Part shown: positions 17,321 to 25,758 of the stretch, one piece after another
Numbering within the stretch: position 1 is the stretch's first letter
Layout: each line of letters starts with the position of its first letter
NCBI RefSeq assembly: GCF_009765875.1
Contig: NZ_LMUP01000004.1
Coordinates: 907,080-971,079, forward strand
Source of the DNA: Pedobacter sp. L105
Lineage (GTDB): Bacteria; Bacteroidota; Bacteroidia; Sphingobacteriales; Sphingobacteriaceae
Direction of reading: 5' to 3'
DNA length: 64,000 nucleotides
Position numbers and translations under genes: made by a program
Notes under the pieces: model-generated
What the model was told of the DNA's origin: nothing
What the model saw: only the letters and a program-made list of their open reading frames with translations
The model's database searches: none

Positions 17321-18775
17321 TTAATCTTCAGGCTTTTCTCTCGCATCCGCCATTCGCACGATTCTCGGTTCGAATTTAGCCAGAACCTCCACTAAGTCAT
17401 TTTGCGCTGCCATAACGGCGTGGATATCCTTATAAGCCATTGATGCTTCGTCCATATCACTACCCATTAGCGTAATACGTTTTTCAACCAAATTAGCTGC
17501 GATTACAGCTTTGTCCAGCATTTTAAAAGCTGCAGTACGGCTCATCAGCCTACCAGCACCATGACTGGCTGAGTTGATACTTGTTACTTCTCCCTTTCCA
17601 CGAACCAGGAATCCAGGTGTGCTCATAGAACCAGGGATAATACCCAGCACCCCTTTACCAGCTGGAGTTGCTCCTTTTCGGTGAACCATTACATCAGTAC
17701 CATCGGCAAGTTGCTCCTTCCACGCAAAATTATGGTGATTCTCTATCCTTGTAATCGGGCGAACCCCTAATGCACGGGCAATTTTATTATGAATCTCGTG
17801 GTGATTAGCACTTGCATATTCGCCGGCAAGGTTCATGGCTATCCAATACTCTATTCCTTCATCTTTATCCAGATCCAGCCAGGCCAGGTGTTTCGCTTCA
17901 TCGGGCAGTTTGGTTTTTGTCATGGCAATTTTGCTGTAGTGATTGGCCACTGTACCGCCAAAACCACGGGAACCAGAGTGCGATAGCAAAGCCAGATATC
18001 TTCCGGCAGGAATGTTATCAAGAGCACCATCACCAATCGTCAATTCGCCCCATTCGACAAAATGGTTACCCGTTCCGCTTGTTCCTAATTGCGCGTAAGC
18101 TTTATCCTTTAATGAACGTATCACTTTGGTTTCATTCCATGTATTACTATCAAATAATGAACCGTCAAAATATGATTTAGTGGTACATCCCATCCCAAAA
18201 TAAGTATTGTCGACCAAAATATTTCTCAGTTTATCAGTTTCAGTATCCACTGCTTCTGCTGGAATATCAAAAATGCTTAAGCACATACGGCATGCAATAT
18301 CAACTCCAACAGCAAAAGGAATAATTGTATTTGCAGTAGTTGCTAATACACCACCAATTGGTAAACCATACCCTTGGTGGGCATCTGGCATCAGGGCACC
18401 GGCAACAGCGATCGGTAATTTCACCGCTGTTCTCATCTGTGCCAGGGCGCCCACCTCAATATGTTCCAATCCCCATACCGGGAATTCAGCAATTTCCTCT
18501 TTCAGTTTAAAGTTACTGCGCTCTTGTTTCATAAATTTGCCTTCCTTACGTATAGCAATGATGCTTTCAGCGAGGTTCTTAAACTTACCTCCCTTTCTTA
18601 ATGCATAGGGCATTGGGTCGTCAATTAAAGCTTCAAGGTTAGCCAGTATTTCAGGTTTAGCCATTACGCCGTGTTGAAGCAAGCCATTAGCCACCCGACT
18701 AAAACTCACCAATATTTCCACGTCGTTAATACCAAGTCCCTTCAATTCGTTATTACTGATCTTTTCTTTTTCCAT
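17321..18775 (-). CDS. rtcB: RNA ligase RtcB (2',3'-cyclic phosphate / 3'-phosphate to 5'-OH)
   Basis: The 484-residue protein has all the RtcB landmarks: MPDAHQGYGLPIGG (129-142), the metal-binding GVDIACRM (Asp159, Cys162), GTGNHF (His238), SHSGSRGFGG (His266), HRKGATPAGKG with His365 as the predicted guanylated nucleophile, and HGAGR (405-409). RtcB heals RNAs cut by endonucleases using GTP and manganese in the cytoplasm. GVDIACRM replaces the common GVDIGCGM and HRKGATPA the common HRKGATRA, so it belongs to a divergent subfamily, but metal and nucleophile residues are kept. No Archease or RtcA is encoded nearby. It is divergent from the WYL regulator. Confidence 0.96.
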   Translation of the reverse strand: MEKEKISNNELKGLGINDVEILVSFSRVANGLLQHGVMAKPEILANLEALIDDPMPYALRKGGKFKNLAESIIAIRKEGKFMKQERSNFKLKEEIAEFPVWGLEHIEVGALAQMRTAVKLPIAVAGALMPDAHQGYGLPIGGVLATTANTIIPFAVGVDIACRMCLSIFDIPAEAVDTETDKLRNILVDNTYFGMGCTTKSYFDGSLFDSNTWNETKVIRSLKDKAYAQLGTSGTGNHFVEWGELTIGDGALDNIPAGRYLALLSHSGSRGFGGTVANHYSKIAMTKTKLPDEAKHLAWLDLDKDEGIEYWIAMNLAGEYASANHHEIHNKIARALGVRPITRIENHHNFAWKEQLADGTDVMVHRKGATPAGKGVLGIIPGSMSTPGFLVRGKGEVTSINSASHGAGRLMSRTAAFKMLDKAVIAANLVEKRITLMGSDMDEASMAYKDIHAVMAAQNDLVEVLAKFEPRIVRMADAREKPED

Positions 18776-18796
18776 GACCGTTTTGTTATTTGATAA

Positions 18797-18836
18797 TACA
18801 AAGAAATATAGGCTCTGCGCAGTCTATTTGCGCAGT
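18797..18836. promoter_or_regulatory. rtcB promoter/operator shared with the divergent WYL gene
   Basis: Read towards rtcB: ACTGCGCA, five bases, ACTGCGCA, then GAGCCT and ATATTTCTTTGTAT (a 7/8 match to the -7 box). It matches the ro60 upstream region over about 40 bases with only a few differences. The operator lies 40 bases before the WYL regulator start codon, so it may serve autoregulation as well. Confidence 0.75.
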
Positions 18837-18876
18837 AAAAATTAATTCATAAATTCATCAAAATAATTTTCATTCT

Positions 18877-19911
18877 ATGCCTGTTAACCGCAATGCCCTT
18901 ATCCGTTACCGTACCCTTGATCAGTGTTTGCAGAACAAATTTAAGAAATGGACCCTCGAAGACCTGATTGAAGCCTGTAGTGAGGCACTATATGAATACC
19001 AGGGTATTAATACCGGCGTGAGCCGAAGAACTATACAGGCAGACATGGAAATGATGCGCAGCAATAAGTTAGGTTATGAAGCACCTATTGTGGTGATTGA
19101 CAAGAAGTTTTATACTTACAGCGATAAAAATTACAGCATCACAAATAGTCCTTTAAATCAGCAGGATATGCAGGTGTTGACTGAAGTATCAGATTTGTTA
19201 AAGCAATTTAAAGGCTTTAGCCATTTTACCGACCTTAACGAAATGGTGAGTAAACTGGAAGACAAGATCTATTCGCAGAAAATGCATAGCCTGCCGATAG
19301 TTGATTTTGAAAAGAATGATAATCTGAAAGGATTAGAATGGATAGAGGTCATACGTAAAGCTATCGTAGCGAAGAAAACGATGTGTATTACCTATCGATC
19401 CTTCAAAGCCAGGCAAGCCAGCACTTTTTGCTTTAATGGTTATCTGCTTAAAGAATACCGTAACCGATGGTTTGTATTAGGGATGCAACATGATCGGAAT
19501 CCCAAGCTTATGAATCTTGCGCTGGACAGGATACAAACCATTGAAGAACATGAAGCAGACTATAGGGAAAACGAAACATTAGACCTGTCCACATATTATA
19601 ATGATTGTATTGGGGTTACGAAATCACTTGGCCAGCGTGATTGTGAGGTTATATTTTGGGTGGATAATGATAACGCCCCCTATGTAATTACTAAGCCGCT
19701 ACATCATACACAAAAATTATTAAGGGATGAATCTGATGGAAAGATATTTAGTATTAAAGTGATCTTAAACTTTGAGTTGGAGCGGGAATTATTAGGCTTT
19801 GGCGCTAAAATGCGTGTGTTAGGACCAAGAATATTGGTAAAACAGATGAAAGCCCAATTAAATAAAACACTGGAATTATATACAGTTATAAAAGGTGAGG
19901 ATGGAGATTAA
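18877..19911 (+). CDS. WYL-domain transcriptional regulator of the RNA-repair island
   Basis: A 344-residue protein: N-terminal winged helix (about 1-85; WTLEDLIEACSEAL..GVSRRTIQADMEMM), a helical linker, a WYL domain (about 160-235; MCITYRSFKARQ..GYLLKEYRNRWFVLGMQ..LALDRI) and a C-terminal WCX domain (about 245-335). WYL domains are known in several regulators to bind nucleic acids or nucleotides and to control damage or defence responses (PafBC, DriD, BrxR/CapW). It is divergent from rtcB and the operator is shared, so it most likely senses damaged RNA or a derived ligand and controls rtcB, ro60 and the Y-like RNA. The ligand is inference. Confidence 0.88.
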   Translation: MPVNRNALIRYRTLDQCLQNKFKKWTLEDLIEACSEALYEYQGINTGVSRRTIQADMEMMRSNKLGYEAPIVVIDKKFYTYSDKNYSITNSPLNQQDMQVLTEVSDLLKQFKGFSHFTDLNEMVSKLEDKIYSQKMHSLPIVDFEKNDNLKGLEWIEVIRKAIVAKKTMCITYRSFKARQASTFCFNGYLLKEYRNRWFVLGMQHDRNPKLMNLALDRIQTIEEHEADYRENETLDLSTYYNDCIGVTKSLGQRDCEVIFWVDNDNAPYVITKPLHHTQKLLRDESDGKIFSIKVILNFELERELLGFGAKMRVLGPRILVKQMKAQLNKTLELYTVIKGEDGD

Positions 19912-19969
19912 ACCACGATATTTGCGCTCCGCTTATTATACAAGTAAACACCTTTAGCATTTCCAGATC

Positions 19970-20860
19970 ATGATTGAACAGCATTCCATCAATGTTTACG
20001 CACCTGAGATTGGCAAAACCGGAGATTACTTCGGTGGTTACTTTACAGCCGTCCGTCTGGATGATTTTTCCGCAGAAAGCGTTAAGGCTACCAGTGTTTA
20101 CAGCCGCAAAGATTTCTATAAGGTTTCATTGATCACTGGGCATGCCTCATATCATTATCGTGACCAGGAATACCTGTTCAATTCAGGCGAATGGGCATTG
20201 GTTTTCACCAACCGCGAGAATCCTTACCGATGGGACGTGCACGAGGGTAGTTGCAGCGGTTATAGCTGTATGTTCACCGAGGATTTTCTACCCGTGCACA
20301 CCTACATCCGGCCGGTCGATTGGGCCGTTTTTAATGGCTCTGCCCAATCGGTATTCCGACTAGAAAAAAAGGATAAAGCATTTTTTGAAAGCCTTTTCCA
20401 AAAAATGCTCACGGAACAAGCATCGACTTATTCACAAAAGTATGATCTGCTGTTTTTATACGTATTGGAATGCATTCACGGTGCACTGAAACTAGAACCG
20501 GATCCTGAATTGCGTAGCCAGACCGCTGCTACACGTCTTGCCGATGCTTTTAAAAACCTAATTGCCGATCAGTTTCCTCTGGTTACCCCAAATCAGCAAT
20601 TACAACTGCGGTCTCCTCAGGATTATGCAGAAAAGTTGTTTGTACATACTAACTACCTGAACCGTGTGCTTAAAGAAATTACCGGCAGAACCACCACTCA
20701 GCTTATCAACGAAAGGGTGATGCAGGAAGCCAGGACATTGCTCATGCATTCTAACTGGTCTGTCAGCCAGATCAGCAACAGCCTGGGATTTGAGGAAGCA
20801 ACTCATTTTACCAGAGCATTTCGCCGCTATACGGGACATACCCCCTCCTCATTTCGGTAA
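19970..20860 (+). CDS. AraC-family transcriptional regulator
   Basis: A 296-residue protein with an N-terminal cupin-like sensor region (about 1-180) and a C-terminal double helix-turn-helix (about 195-296; SPQDYAEKLFVHTNYLNRVLKEITGRTTTQLINERVMQEARTLL, then SVSQISNSLGFEEATHFTRAFRRYTGHTPSSFR). The SDR gene about 95 bases downstream on the same strand is the probable target. The inducer is unknown. Confidence 0.92.
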   Translation: MIEQHSINVYAPEIGKTGDYFGGYFTAVRLDDFSAESVKATSVYSRKDFYKVSLITGHASYHYRDQEYLFNSGEWALVFTNRENPYRWDVHEGSCSGYSCMFTEDFLPVHTYIRPVDWAVFNGSAQSVFRLEKKDKAFFESLFQKMLTEQASTYSQKYDLLFLYVLECIHGALKLEPDPELRSQTAATRLADAFKNLIADQFPLVTPNQQLQLRSPQDYAEKLFVHTNYLNRVLKEITGRTTTQLINERVMQEARTLLMHSNWSVSQISNSLGFEEATHFTRAFRRYTGHTPSSFR

Positions 20861-20955
20861 ATGTTTGTTTAAGGTCGGTATTGGTTTGAACCGGGTTAAC
20901 GGCTGATGGCCGCTTTCAATAGTTTTGTCTGAGAATTAATTAAACAGAGAAAAAG

Positions 20956-21780
20956 ATGAAAACATGGTTTATCACAGGTACCTCTACCGGTTTGGGTAGA
21001 ACACTTACCGAAAAACTATTGCAGCAGGGCCACCGTGTTGTAGGCACTGTACGTAAAACAGATGCATTGGATGATCTGAAGGCACAGTATGCAGATCAAT
21101 TATGGGTAGCAACGCTTGATGTAACAGACACCGCAGCGATCAAAAAAGTAGTGGATCAGGCTTTTGCAGATTTAGGCGAAATAGATTTTATAGTAAATAA
21201 TGCAGGTTACGCTTTATTTTGTGCCGCTGAAGAAGCCAGCGATGAACAGATACGCCAGCAGGTGGATACCAATATTATCGGCTCCATCCAGGTTATACGT
21301 GCTGCCTTGCCTCATTTGAGAAAACAAGGTTCTGGTCGCATCCTCCAATTATCATCAGCTGGTGGCCAAACCACTTATCCGAACTTTAGCTATTATCACA
21401 CTACCAAATGGGCTGTAGAAGGATTTTGCGATACGCTCGCCAAGGAAGTGGCACCACTTAACATTGGCGTAACCATTGTTGAACCCGGAGCACACCATAC
21501 CTCCTTCGCTACCGGCATGGCACCAGCGCCTGTTTTGGATGCTTATGAAAACACCCCGGCAGGTGATGTAAGACGCGCCGTTGCTGCAGGAACATTCCCT
21601 ATCAAAAACAATGTTGACATCACAGTACAGGCGATCATTGACAGCGTGAACATTTCTCCTGCCCCTTTGCGACTTGCACTTGGTGGTGATGCCTACCGTG
21701 ACATGCGTGCTGCTTTGGTTTCAAGGCTGGATGCACTTGACGCACAAAGGGATCTTGCACTGGCCAGCGAAAAAGATTAG
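20956..21780 (+). CDS. short-chain dehydrogenase/reductase (SDR)
   Basis: A 274-residue SDR with TGTSTGLG (7-14) for NADP, NNAGYALF (about 87-94), a catalytic Ser in LQLSSAGGQ, and YHTTKWAVEGFCDTLAKE with the Tyr-x-x-x-Lys pair. This N- and C-terminal pattern is seen in the widely found SDRs that accompany AraC or TetR regulators; the natural substrate is usually unknown. The gene ends just before a strong terminator. Confidence 0.92.
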   Translation: MKTWFITGTSTGLGRTLTEKLLQQGHRVVGTVRKTDALDDLKAQYADQLWVATLDVTDTAAIKKVVDQAFADLGEIDFIVNNAGYALFCAAEEASDEQIRQQVDTNIIGSIQVIRAALPHLRKQGSGRILQLSSAGGQTTYPNFSYYHTTKWAVEGFCDTLAKEVAPLNIGVTIVEPGAHHTSFATGMAPAPVLDAYENTPAGDVRRAVAAGTFPIKNNVDITVQAIIDSVNISPAPLRLALGGDAYRDMRAALVSRLDALDAQRDLALASEKD

Positions 21781-21787
21781 CTTGTTA

Positions 21788-21819
21788 AAAACGGCAGTTT
21801 AAATCTAAGCTGCCGTTTT
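21788..21819 (+). terminator. rho-independent terminator after the SDR gene
   Basis: AAAACGGCAG and CTGCCGTTTT form a 10-bp stem with a 12-base loop, followed by CCTCTTT. It begins seven bases after the stop codon. Confidence 0.85.
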
Positions 21820-21931
21820 CCTCTTTATCGGCAAAAACCGGACAAACGCAGTACATCATAGAAGACCATTTTAAATTCATCAAGCAATCCGATCCAGGAA
21901 TAATCTGCTTAAATCGCTATTTAAATAGAAA

Positions 21932-21943
21932 TAAATCGGTTTA
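21932..21943. promoter_or_regulatory. LacI-type operator before the GH2 gene
   Basis: TAAATCGGTTTA, an imperfect palindrome with central CG as is typical for LacI-family operators. It is identical to three other copies in this locus. It lies 17 bases upstream of a 7/8 match to the -7 box (21960-21967), so binding should block the promoter. Confidence 0.7.
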
Positions 21944-21983
21944 GTAAATATTCACTATATTGCTTTGAATTTTAAAACCTTAT

Positions 21984-24641
21984 ATGAAATCTTTTGTCCG
22001 CGTGTTTATCATCGCATATTTGCTGCTGCCCGGTACCCTATATGCCCAGAAAATCAACCTGAAATGGATGCTGCATCCCGAAAGCGGGAATGGTTACACC
22101 ATATCGCAATTATCACAACCCAATTTTGTTACAAAAGACTGGATCAATGCCGTAGTACCAGGAACAGTTTTCTACGCTTATGTGAAAGCCGGCAGGGAGC
22201 TTAACCCAGACTTTGCTGATAATATTTATAAAGTAGATAATGCAAAATATAACCAGCCTTTCTGGTACCGCAGTGAATTTCCTGCCACCTCTTTCCCGGC
22301 AAATAAAAGAGTCAGGTTAAACTTTAATGGGATTCATAAGCGCGGCGAAATTTATGTAAATGGTCATCATATAGGCACGATAAAAGGAATTGTTGAGCGG
22401 GGTATTTATGATATTACGGATATATTGAGAAAAAAGAGCGCCAACGTAATCTTAGTACTCGTTGTACCTCCCCGTCATGATCCTGACCATAATCATCCAT
22501 TGGCCAACTGGGAAAGCCCTACTTACATCAGTAGTGGCAGCTGGGACTGGATGCCTGCCGTACCCGGCTTAAACAGCGGTATAACGGATACGGTTAGTTT
22601 ATCCGCTACAGGCCCTGTCACTGTTGAAGATCCATGGGTTCAATCCAACATCCAGAATAAGTCTGCAGCCGACTTAAAAGTTAATCTGCGGCTTAAAAAC
22701 ACCTCACCGGAAACAGTAACCGGAGTGGTAAAATTAACGATCAATCCAGGCAACATCATAATTACGGGGCCTAAAATTTCAGTTGGCGCAAACAGCACCC
22801 AAACCATCTACTATAACCAGGAGCAATTTCCGCAACTACATATTAACAATCCAAAATTATGGTGGCCAAACGGATACGGAGGAAAACCAGATGGAACGCA
22901 GCATCTTTACACCCTCAAGGCTAGTTTTGAAGCGGATGGCCATGTATCTTCTGATGTAGTGACGAAAAACTTTGGCATCAGAAAAATCACCTCGGATACG
23001 ACAACACTAAACGGGCCATTGCGCTTGTATATAAATGGCGTACCCATATTGGTTAAGGGAGGAAACTGGGGGATGAGCGACTATATGCTTAAGGCCCGTG
23101 GTAAAGATTATGAAACCCGTGTGCGGTTTCATCAGGACATGAATTTTAATATGATCAGAAACTGGACGGGTGAAGTGACCGACGAAGCCTTTTATGAATA
23201 TTGCGATAAGTACGGCATCATGGTTTGGGACGACTTTTGGCTCAACAATTATGGAAAGATTGATAGCTTAAACATATTTAAAAGCAATGCTATTGAAAAG
23301 ATAAAAAAGTTAAGGGACCACCCCTCAATAGTAATTTGGTGCGGTGCCAATGAAGGTGCCCCTGGTGGCGACCCGAATAGTGCATTAAGTAACGTAATAA
23401 AAACTGCGATTAAGGATAACGATGGTAACGACAGGCTGTACATTGCACGATCCAATGCCGGAGAAACCAATCCCAACTTTTCCATCCATGGCGGCAGCAG
23501 GATGTTATCCGGCAGCGGCTTATGGAATAACCTCGATCCTAAAACTTACTTTACCGATCCGCATAATGGCTACCTCTTTTCTAAAGATTCTTACGGTATG
23601 CGCAGCGAACTGGGTACCGCCACCTTTGTCAATGTGGAGAGTTTTAAAAAATTCATGCCCCGCGATTACTGGGTTGCCCCTACTCCTGAGTCTGTAAACA
23701 GCAAAACTAACCTATGGGCAAAACACTATTTCAGTACAGACGGAGCTTTGGGCGGCGGCTCAGACCCGGTGAAATACATTAACAACATCAATGACAGTTA
23801 TGGTAAGCCCACATCAATAGAAGATTTTTGCAAAAAGGCTCAAATGCAAAATGTGGAAACCATGAAAGCCATGTTTGAGGCATGGAACGACCATATGTGG
23901 AAAGACGCAACCGGAATGCTGATCTGGATGAGCCAATCTGCATATCCATCAATGATCTGGCAGACCTATGATTATTACTACGATCTTACAGGGGCTTATT
24001 TTGGAGCTAAAACAGCTTGCGAGCCTGTTCATATCCAATGGAACGCGGCAACAAATTCCATCAAGATCATTAACAATAAACCTTATGGTTTAAATGGACT
24101 GACTGCAAAGGCAACGGTTTATAATATGGATGGCAAAATTGTACCAGAATATAGTTTATCAAAAACAATAGATGTGCTGCCTACTTCAGCTACAGAAGCT
24201 TTTACAGTATTTGCAGCGAATAACACAGCACCGGCATTATCTGATGTCCATTTTCTAAAACTTAAACTGACCGATAAAGAAGGTAAGATAGTGTCTGACA
24301 ATTTTTACTGGTTAGGCAATACTTATCTGAATTATACGGCCTTAAATAAAATGCCCAAAGTTGGCAAGAGTTTAACAGTCAGCAAGCCGCGAATAACTGT
24401 AGCAAAAAACGGCATCAATAAATTACTAAGCTACACCATCAAAAACAACTCCGGCACTACCGCAGCCTTTGGAATCAGGGCACAATTATTAAATTCATCT
24501 GGCACTCAAATCCTGCCTGCTTTATACAGCGACGGCTACTTTTCATTGATGCAGGGCGAGTCTAAAATCCTTGTCATAGAGATCGACCCTAAAGTATTGG
24601 GCAAGAATTACATTTTGCAGGCAAAGGCATACAATCAGTAA
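21984..24641 (+). CDS. GH2 family glycosidase (beta-mannosidase / exo-beta-glucosaminidase-like)
   Basis: An 885-residue secreted protein: signal peptide (cleavage near LYAQ, residue 22), a jelly-roll sugar-binding domain (about 40-200; VPGTVFYAYVKAG, FWYRSEF, NFNGIHKRGEIYVNG), Ig-like domains, a TIM barrel (about 340-650) and C-terminal beta-domains. The acid/base is Glu457 in WCGANEG and the nucleophile is probably Glu542 in MRSELGT. The RSELGT context is nearer to exo-glucosaminidases and mannosylglycoprotein endo-mannosidases than to beta-galactosidases. A LacI-type operator is directly upstream, tying it to the sugar locus. It converges on the lacI gene with 14 bases between stops. Confidence 0.88.
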   Translation: MKSFVRVFIIAYLLLPGTLYAQKINLKWMLHPESGNGYTISQLSQPNFVTKDWINAVVPGTVFYAYVKAGRELNPDFADNIYKVDNAKYNQPFWYRSEFPATSFPANKRVRLNFNGIHKRGEIYVNGHHIGTIKGIVERGIYDITDILRKKSANVILVLVVPPRHDPDHNHPLANWESPTYISSGSWDWMPAVPGLNSGITDTVSLSATGPVTVEDPWVQSNIQNKSAADLKVNLRLKNTSPETVTGVVKLTINPGNIIITGPKISVGANSTQTIYYNQEQFPQLHINNPKLWWPNGYGGKPDGTQHLYTLKASFEADGHVSSDVVTKNFGIRKITSDTTTLNGPLRLYINGVPILVKGGNWGMSDYMLKARGKDYETRVRFHQDMNFNMIRNWTGEVTDEAFYEYCDKYGIMVWDDFWLNNYGKIDSLNIFKSNAIEKIKKLRDHPSIVIWCGANEGAPGGDPNSALSNVIKTAIKDNDGNDRLYIARSNAGETNPNFSIHGGSRMLSGSGLWNNLDPKTYFTDPHNGYLFSKDSYGMRSELGTATFVNVESFKKFMPRDYWVAPTPESVNSKTNLWAKHYFSTDGALGGGSDPVKYINNINDSYGKPTSIEDFCKKAQMQNVETMKAMFEAWNDHMWKDATGMLIWMSQSAYPSMIWQTYDYYYDLTGAYFGAKTACEPVHIQWNAATNSIKIINNKPYGLNGLTAKATVYNMDGKIVPEYSLSKTIDVLPTSATEAFTVFAANNTAPALSDVHFLKLKLTDKEGKIVSDNFYWLGNTYLNYTALNKMPKVGKSLTVSKPRITVAKNGINKLLSYTIKNNSGTTAAFGIRAQLLNSSGTQILPALYSDGYFSLMQGESKILVIEIDPKVLGKNYILQAKAYNQ

Positions 24642-24655
24642 GCAATGTTTGATGA

Positions 24656-25678
24656 TTAACTTTTTATCATTTTGGAAGACGCTCTGATGTTCAGATCGGT
24701 TTTCAAAATGATAGATTGTGAGCTGATGTGTTGAGAAGATGTGTTTAATCTGTTGAGAAGGACTGTAATGACGTTATCTGCAATCGCTTCTATCGGCTGC
24801 GCAATCGCTGTCACCGGCGGCGAATGCAATTTGAAAACATTATAATCATCAAAAGAAACCACGGCCAGATCTGACGGAACTTTTATGCCTATATCCGTGA
24901 GCACCATGAGTCCGCAGGTTCCGACGTGATTGGTGCCAAAGAAAACAGCATCCAGGTTTTTGTTTTTCTTCAGAAAAGCGGCGATCGGTGCAGTAATTAA
25001 ATCGTCATTCTGATTGAACGGTATTTCTTTCAAAAAGGGTTTGTAAGCACTTTCTTCCAAAGCCTTGTGGTATCCTTCCAAACGTGCCAGCATTTGCGAC
25101 TGGTTAGAGGAAAAGGTGATATAGGCAATTTTTTTAAAGCCCTGCTGAATTAAATGTCTGGTTGCGTTATACGTGCTGAAAAGATTATCGATCTCCACCA
25201 GATCGGTACTGATGTTTTGCAAATGCCGGTCAAACAACACTACAGGCATTTTTGCCTTGATCAAAGAACTGATCTCCTCCTCGATACCCTCAGGAGGGGC
25301 AATAATATAACCGTCAACATGCCGCTCACGGAACATACTGATCAGGTCACGGGTTTTTACAGTGTCGTTGTCAGTACTGCAATAAATGATCTTATACCCG
25401 TTTTTATAGGCCCGGTCTTCTATCAAACGGGCTATAGAAGCAAAAAAAGGGTTTGAGATATCCTCTACCATCAATGCAATGATATTTGACTTACCTGTAC
25501 GCAAACTTTGCGCAAGCGGGTTAGGTCTGTAACCCACTTCTTCTATAAATTTTTGCACGCGTTCTACGACTTCCCTGCCTATGCGTTTCTCTTCCGCACG
25601 CCCGTTCAGAATGAAAGATACGGTAGTTTTTGAAACATGTAATTCACGGGCAATATCCGCTATTGATATTTTTTTCAA
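24656..25678 (-). CDS. LacI-family transcriptional regulator of the polysaccharide locus
   Basis: A 340-residue protein with an N-terminal HTH (ISIADIARELHVSKTTVSFILNG, residues 3-25), the hinge helix YRPNPLAQSLRTGKS, and a periplasmic-binding-protein fold for the sugar effector (IIALMVEDISNPFFASIARLIED, AVVSFDDYNVFKL). It is encoded in the middle of the glycan locus, just downstream of the sugar permease. An exact TAAATCGGTTTA site lies 61 bases upstream of its start, suggesting autoregulation. The effector is likely a monosaccharide or short oligosaccharide released by the locus enzymes. Confidence 0.93.
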   Translation of the reverse strand: MKKISIADIARELHVSKTTVSFILNGRAEEKRIGREVVERVQKFIEEVGYRPNPLAQSLRTGKSNIIALMVEDISNPFFASIARLIEDRAYKNGYKIIYCSTDNDTVKTRDLISMFRERHVDGYIIAPPEGIEEEISSLIKAKMPVVLFDRHLQNISTDLVEIDNLFSTYNATRHLIQQGFKKIAYITFSSNQSQMLARLEGYHKALEESAYKPFLKEIPFNQNDDLITAPIAAFLKKNKNLDAVFFGTNHVGTCGLMVLTDIGIKVPSDLAVVSFDDYNVFKLHSPPVTAIAQPIEAIADNVITVLLNRLNTSSQHISSQSIILKTDLNIRASSKMIKS

Positions 25679-25738
25679 GTGTTCTTTTTATAACCAAAGG
25701 TAAAACATATATCTCACTAAAGTTACTTTCCAACAATT

Positions 25739-25750
25739 TAAATCGGTTTA
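25739..25750. promoter_or_regulatory. LacI-type operator before lacI
   Basis: TAAATCGGTTTA, exact copy, in the 80-base gap between the permease stop codon and the lacI start codon. Confidence 0.65.
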
Positions 25751-25758
25751 CTGATTTT

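Noticed and set aside
17321..18775. Possibility that the RtcB is a pseudo-enzyme because of altered motifs
   Set aside because: Metal ligands and the nucleophilic histidine are all kept; only neighbouring residues differ.
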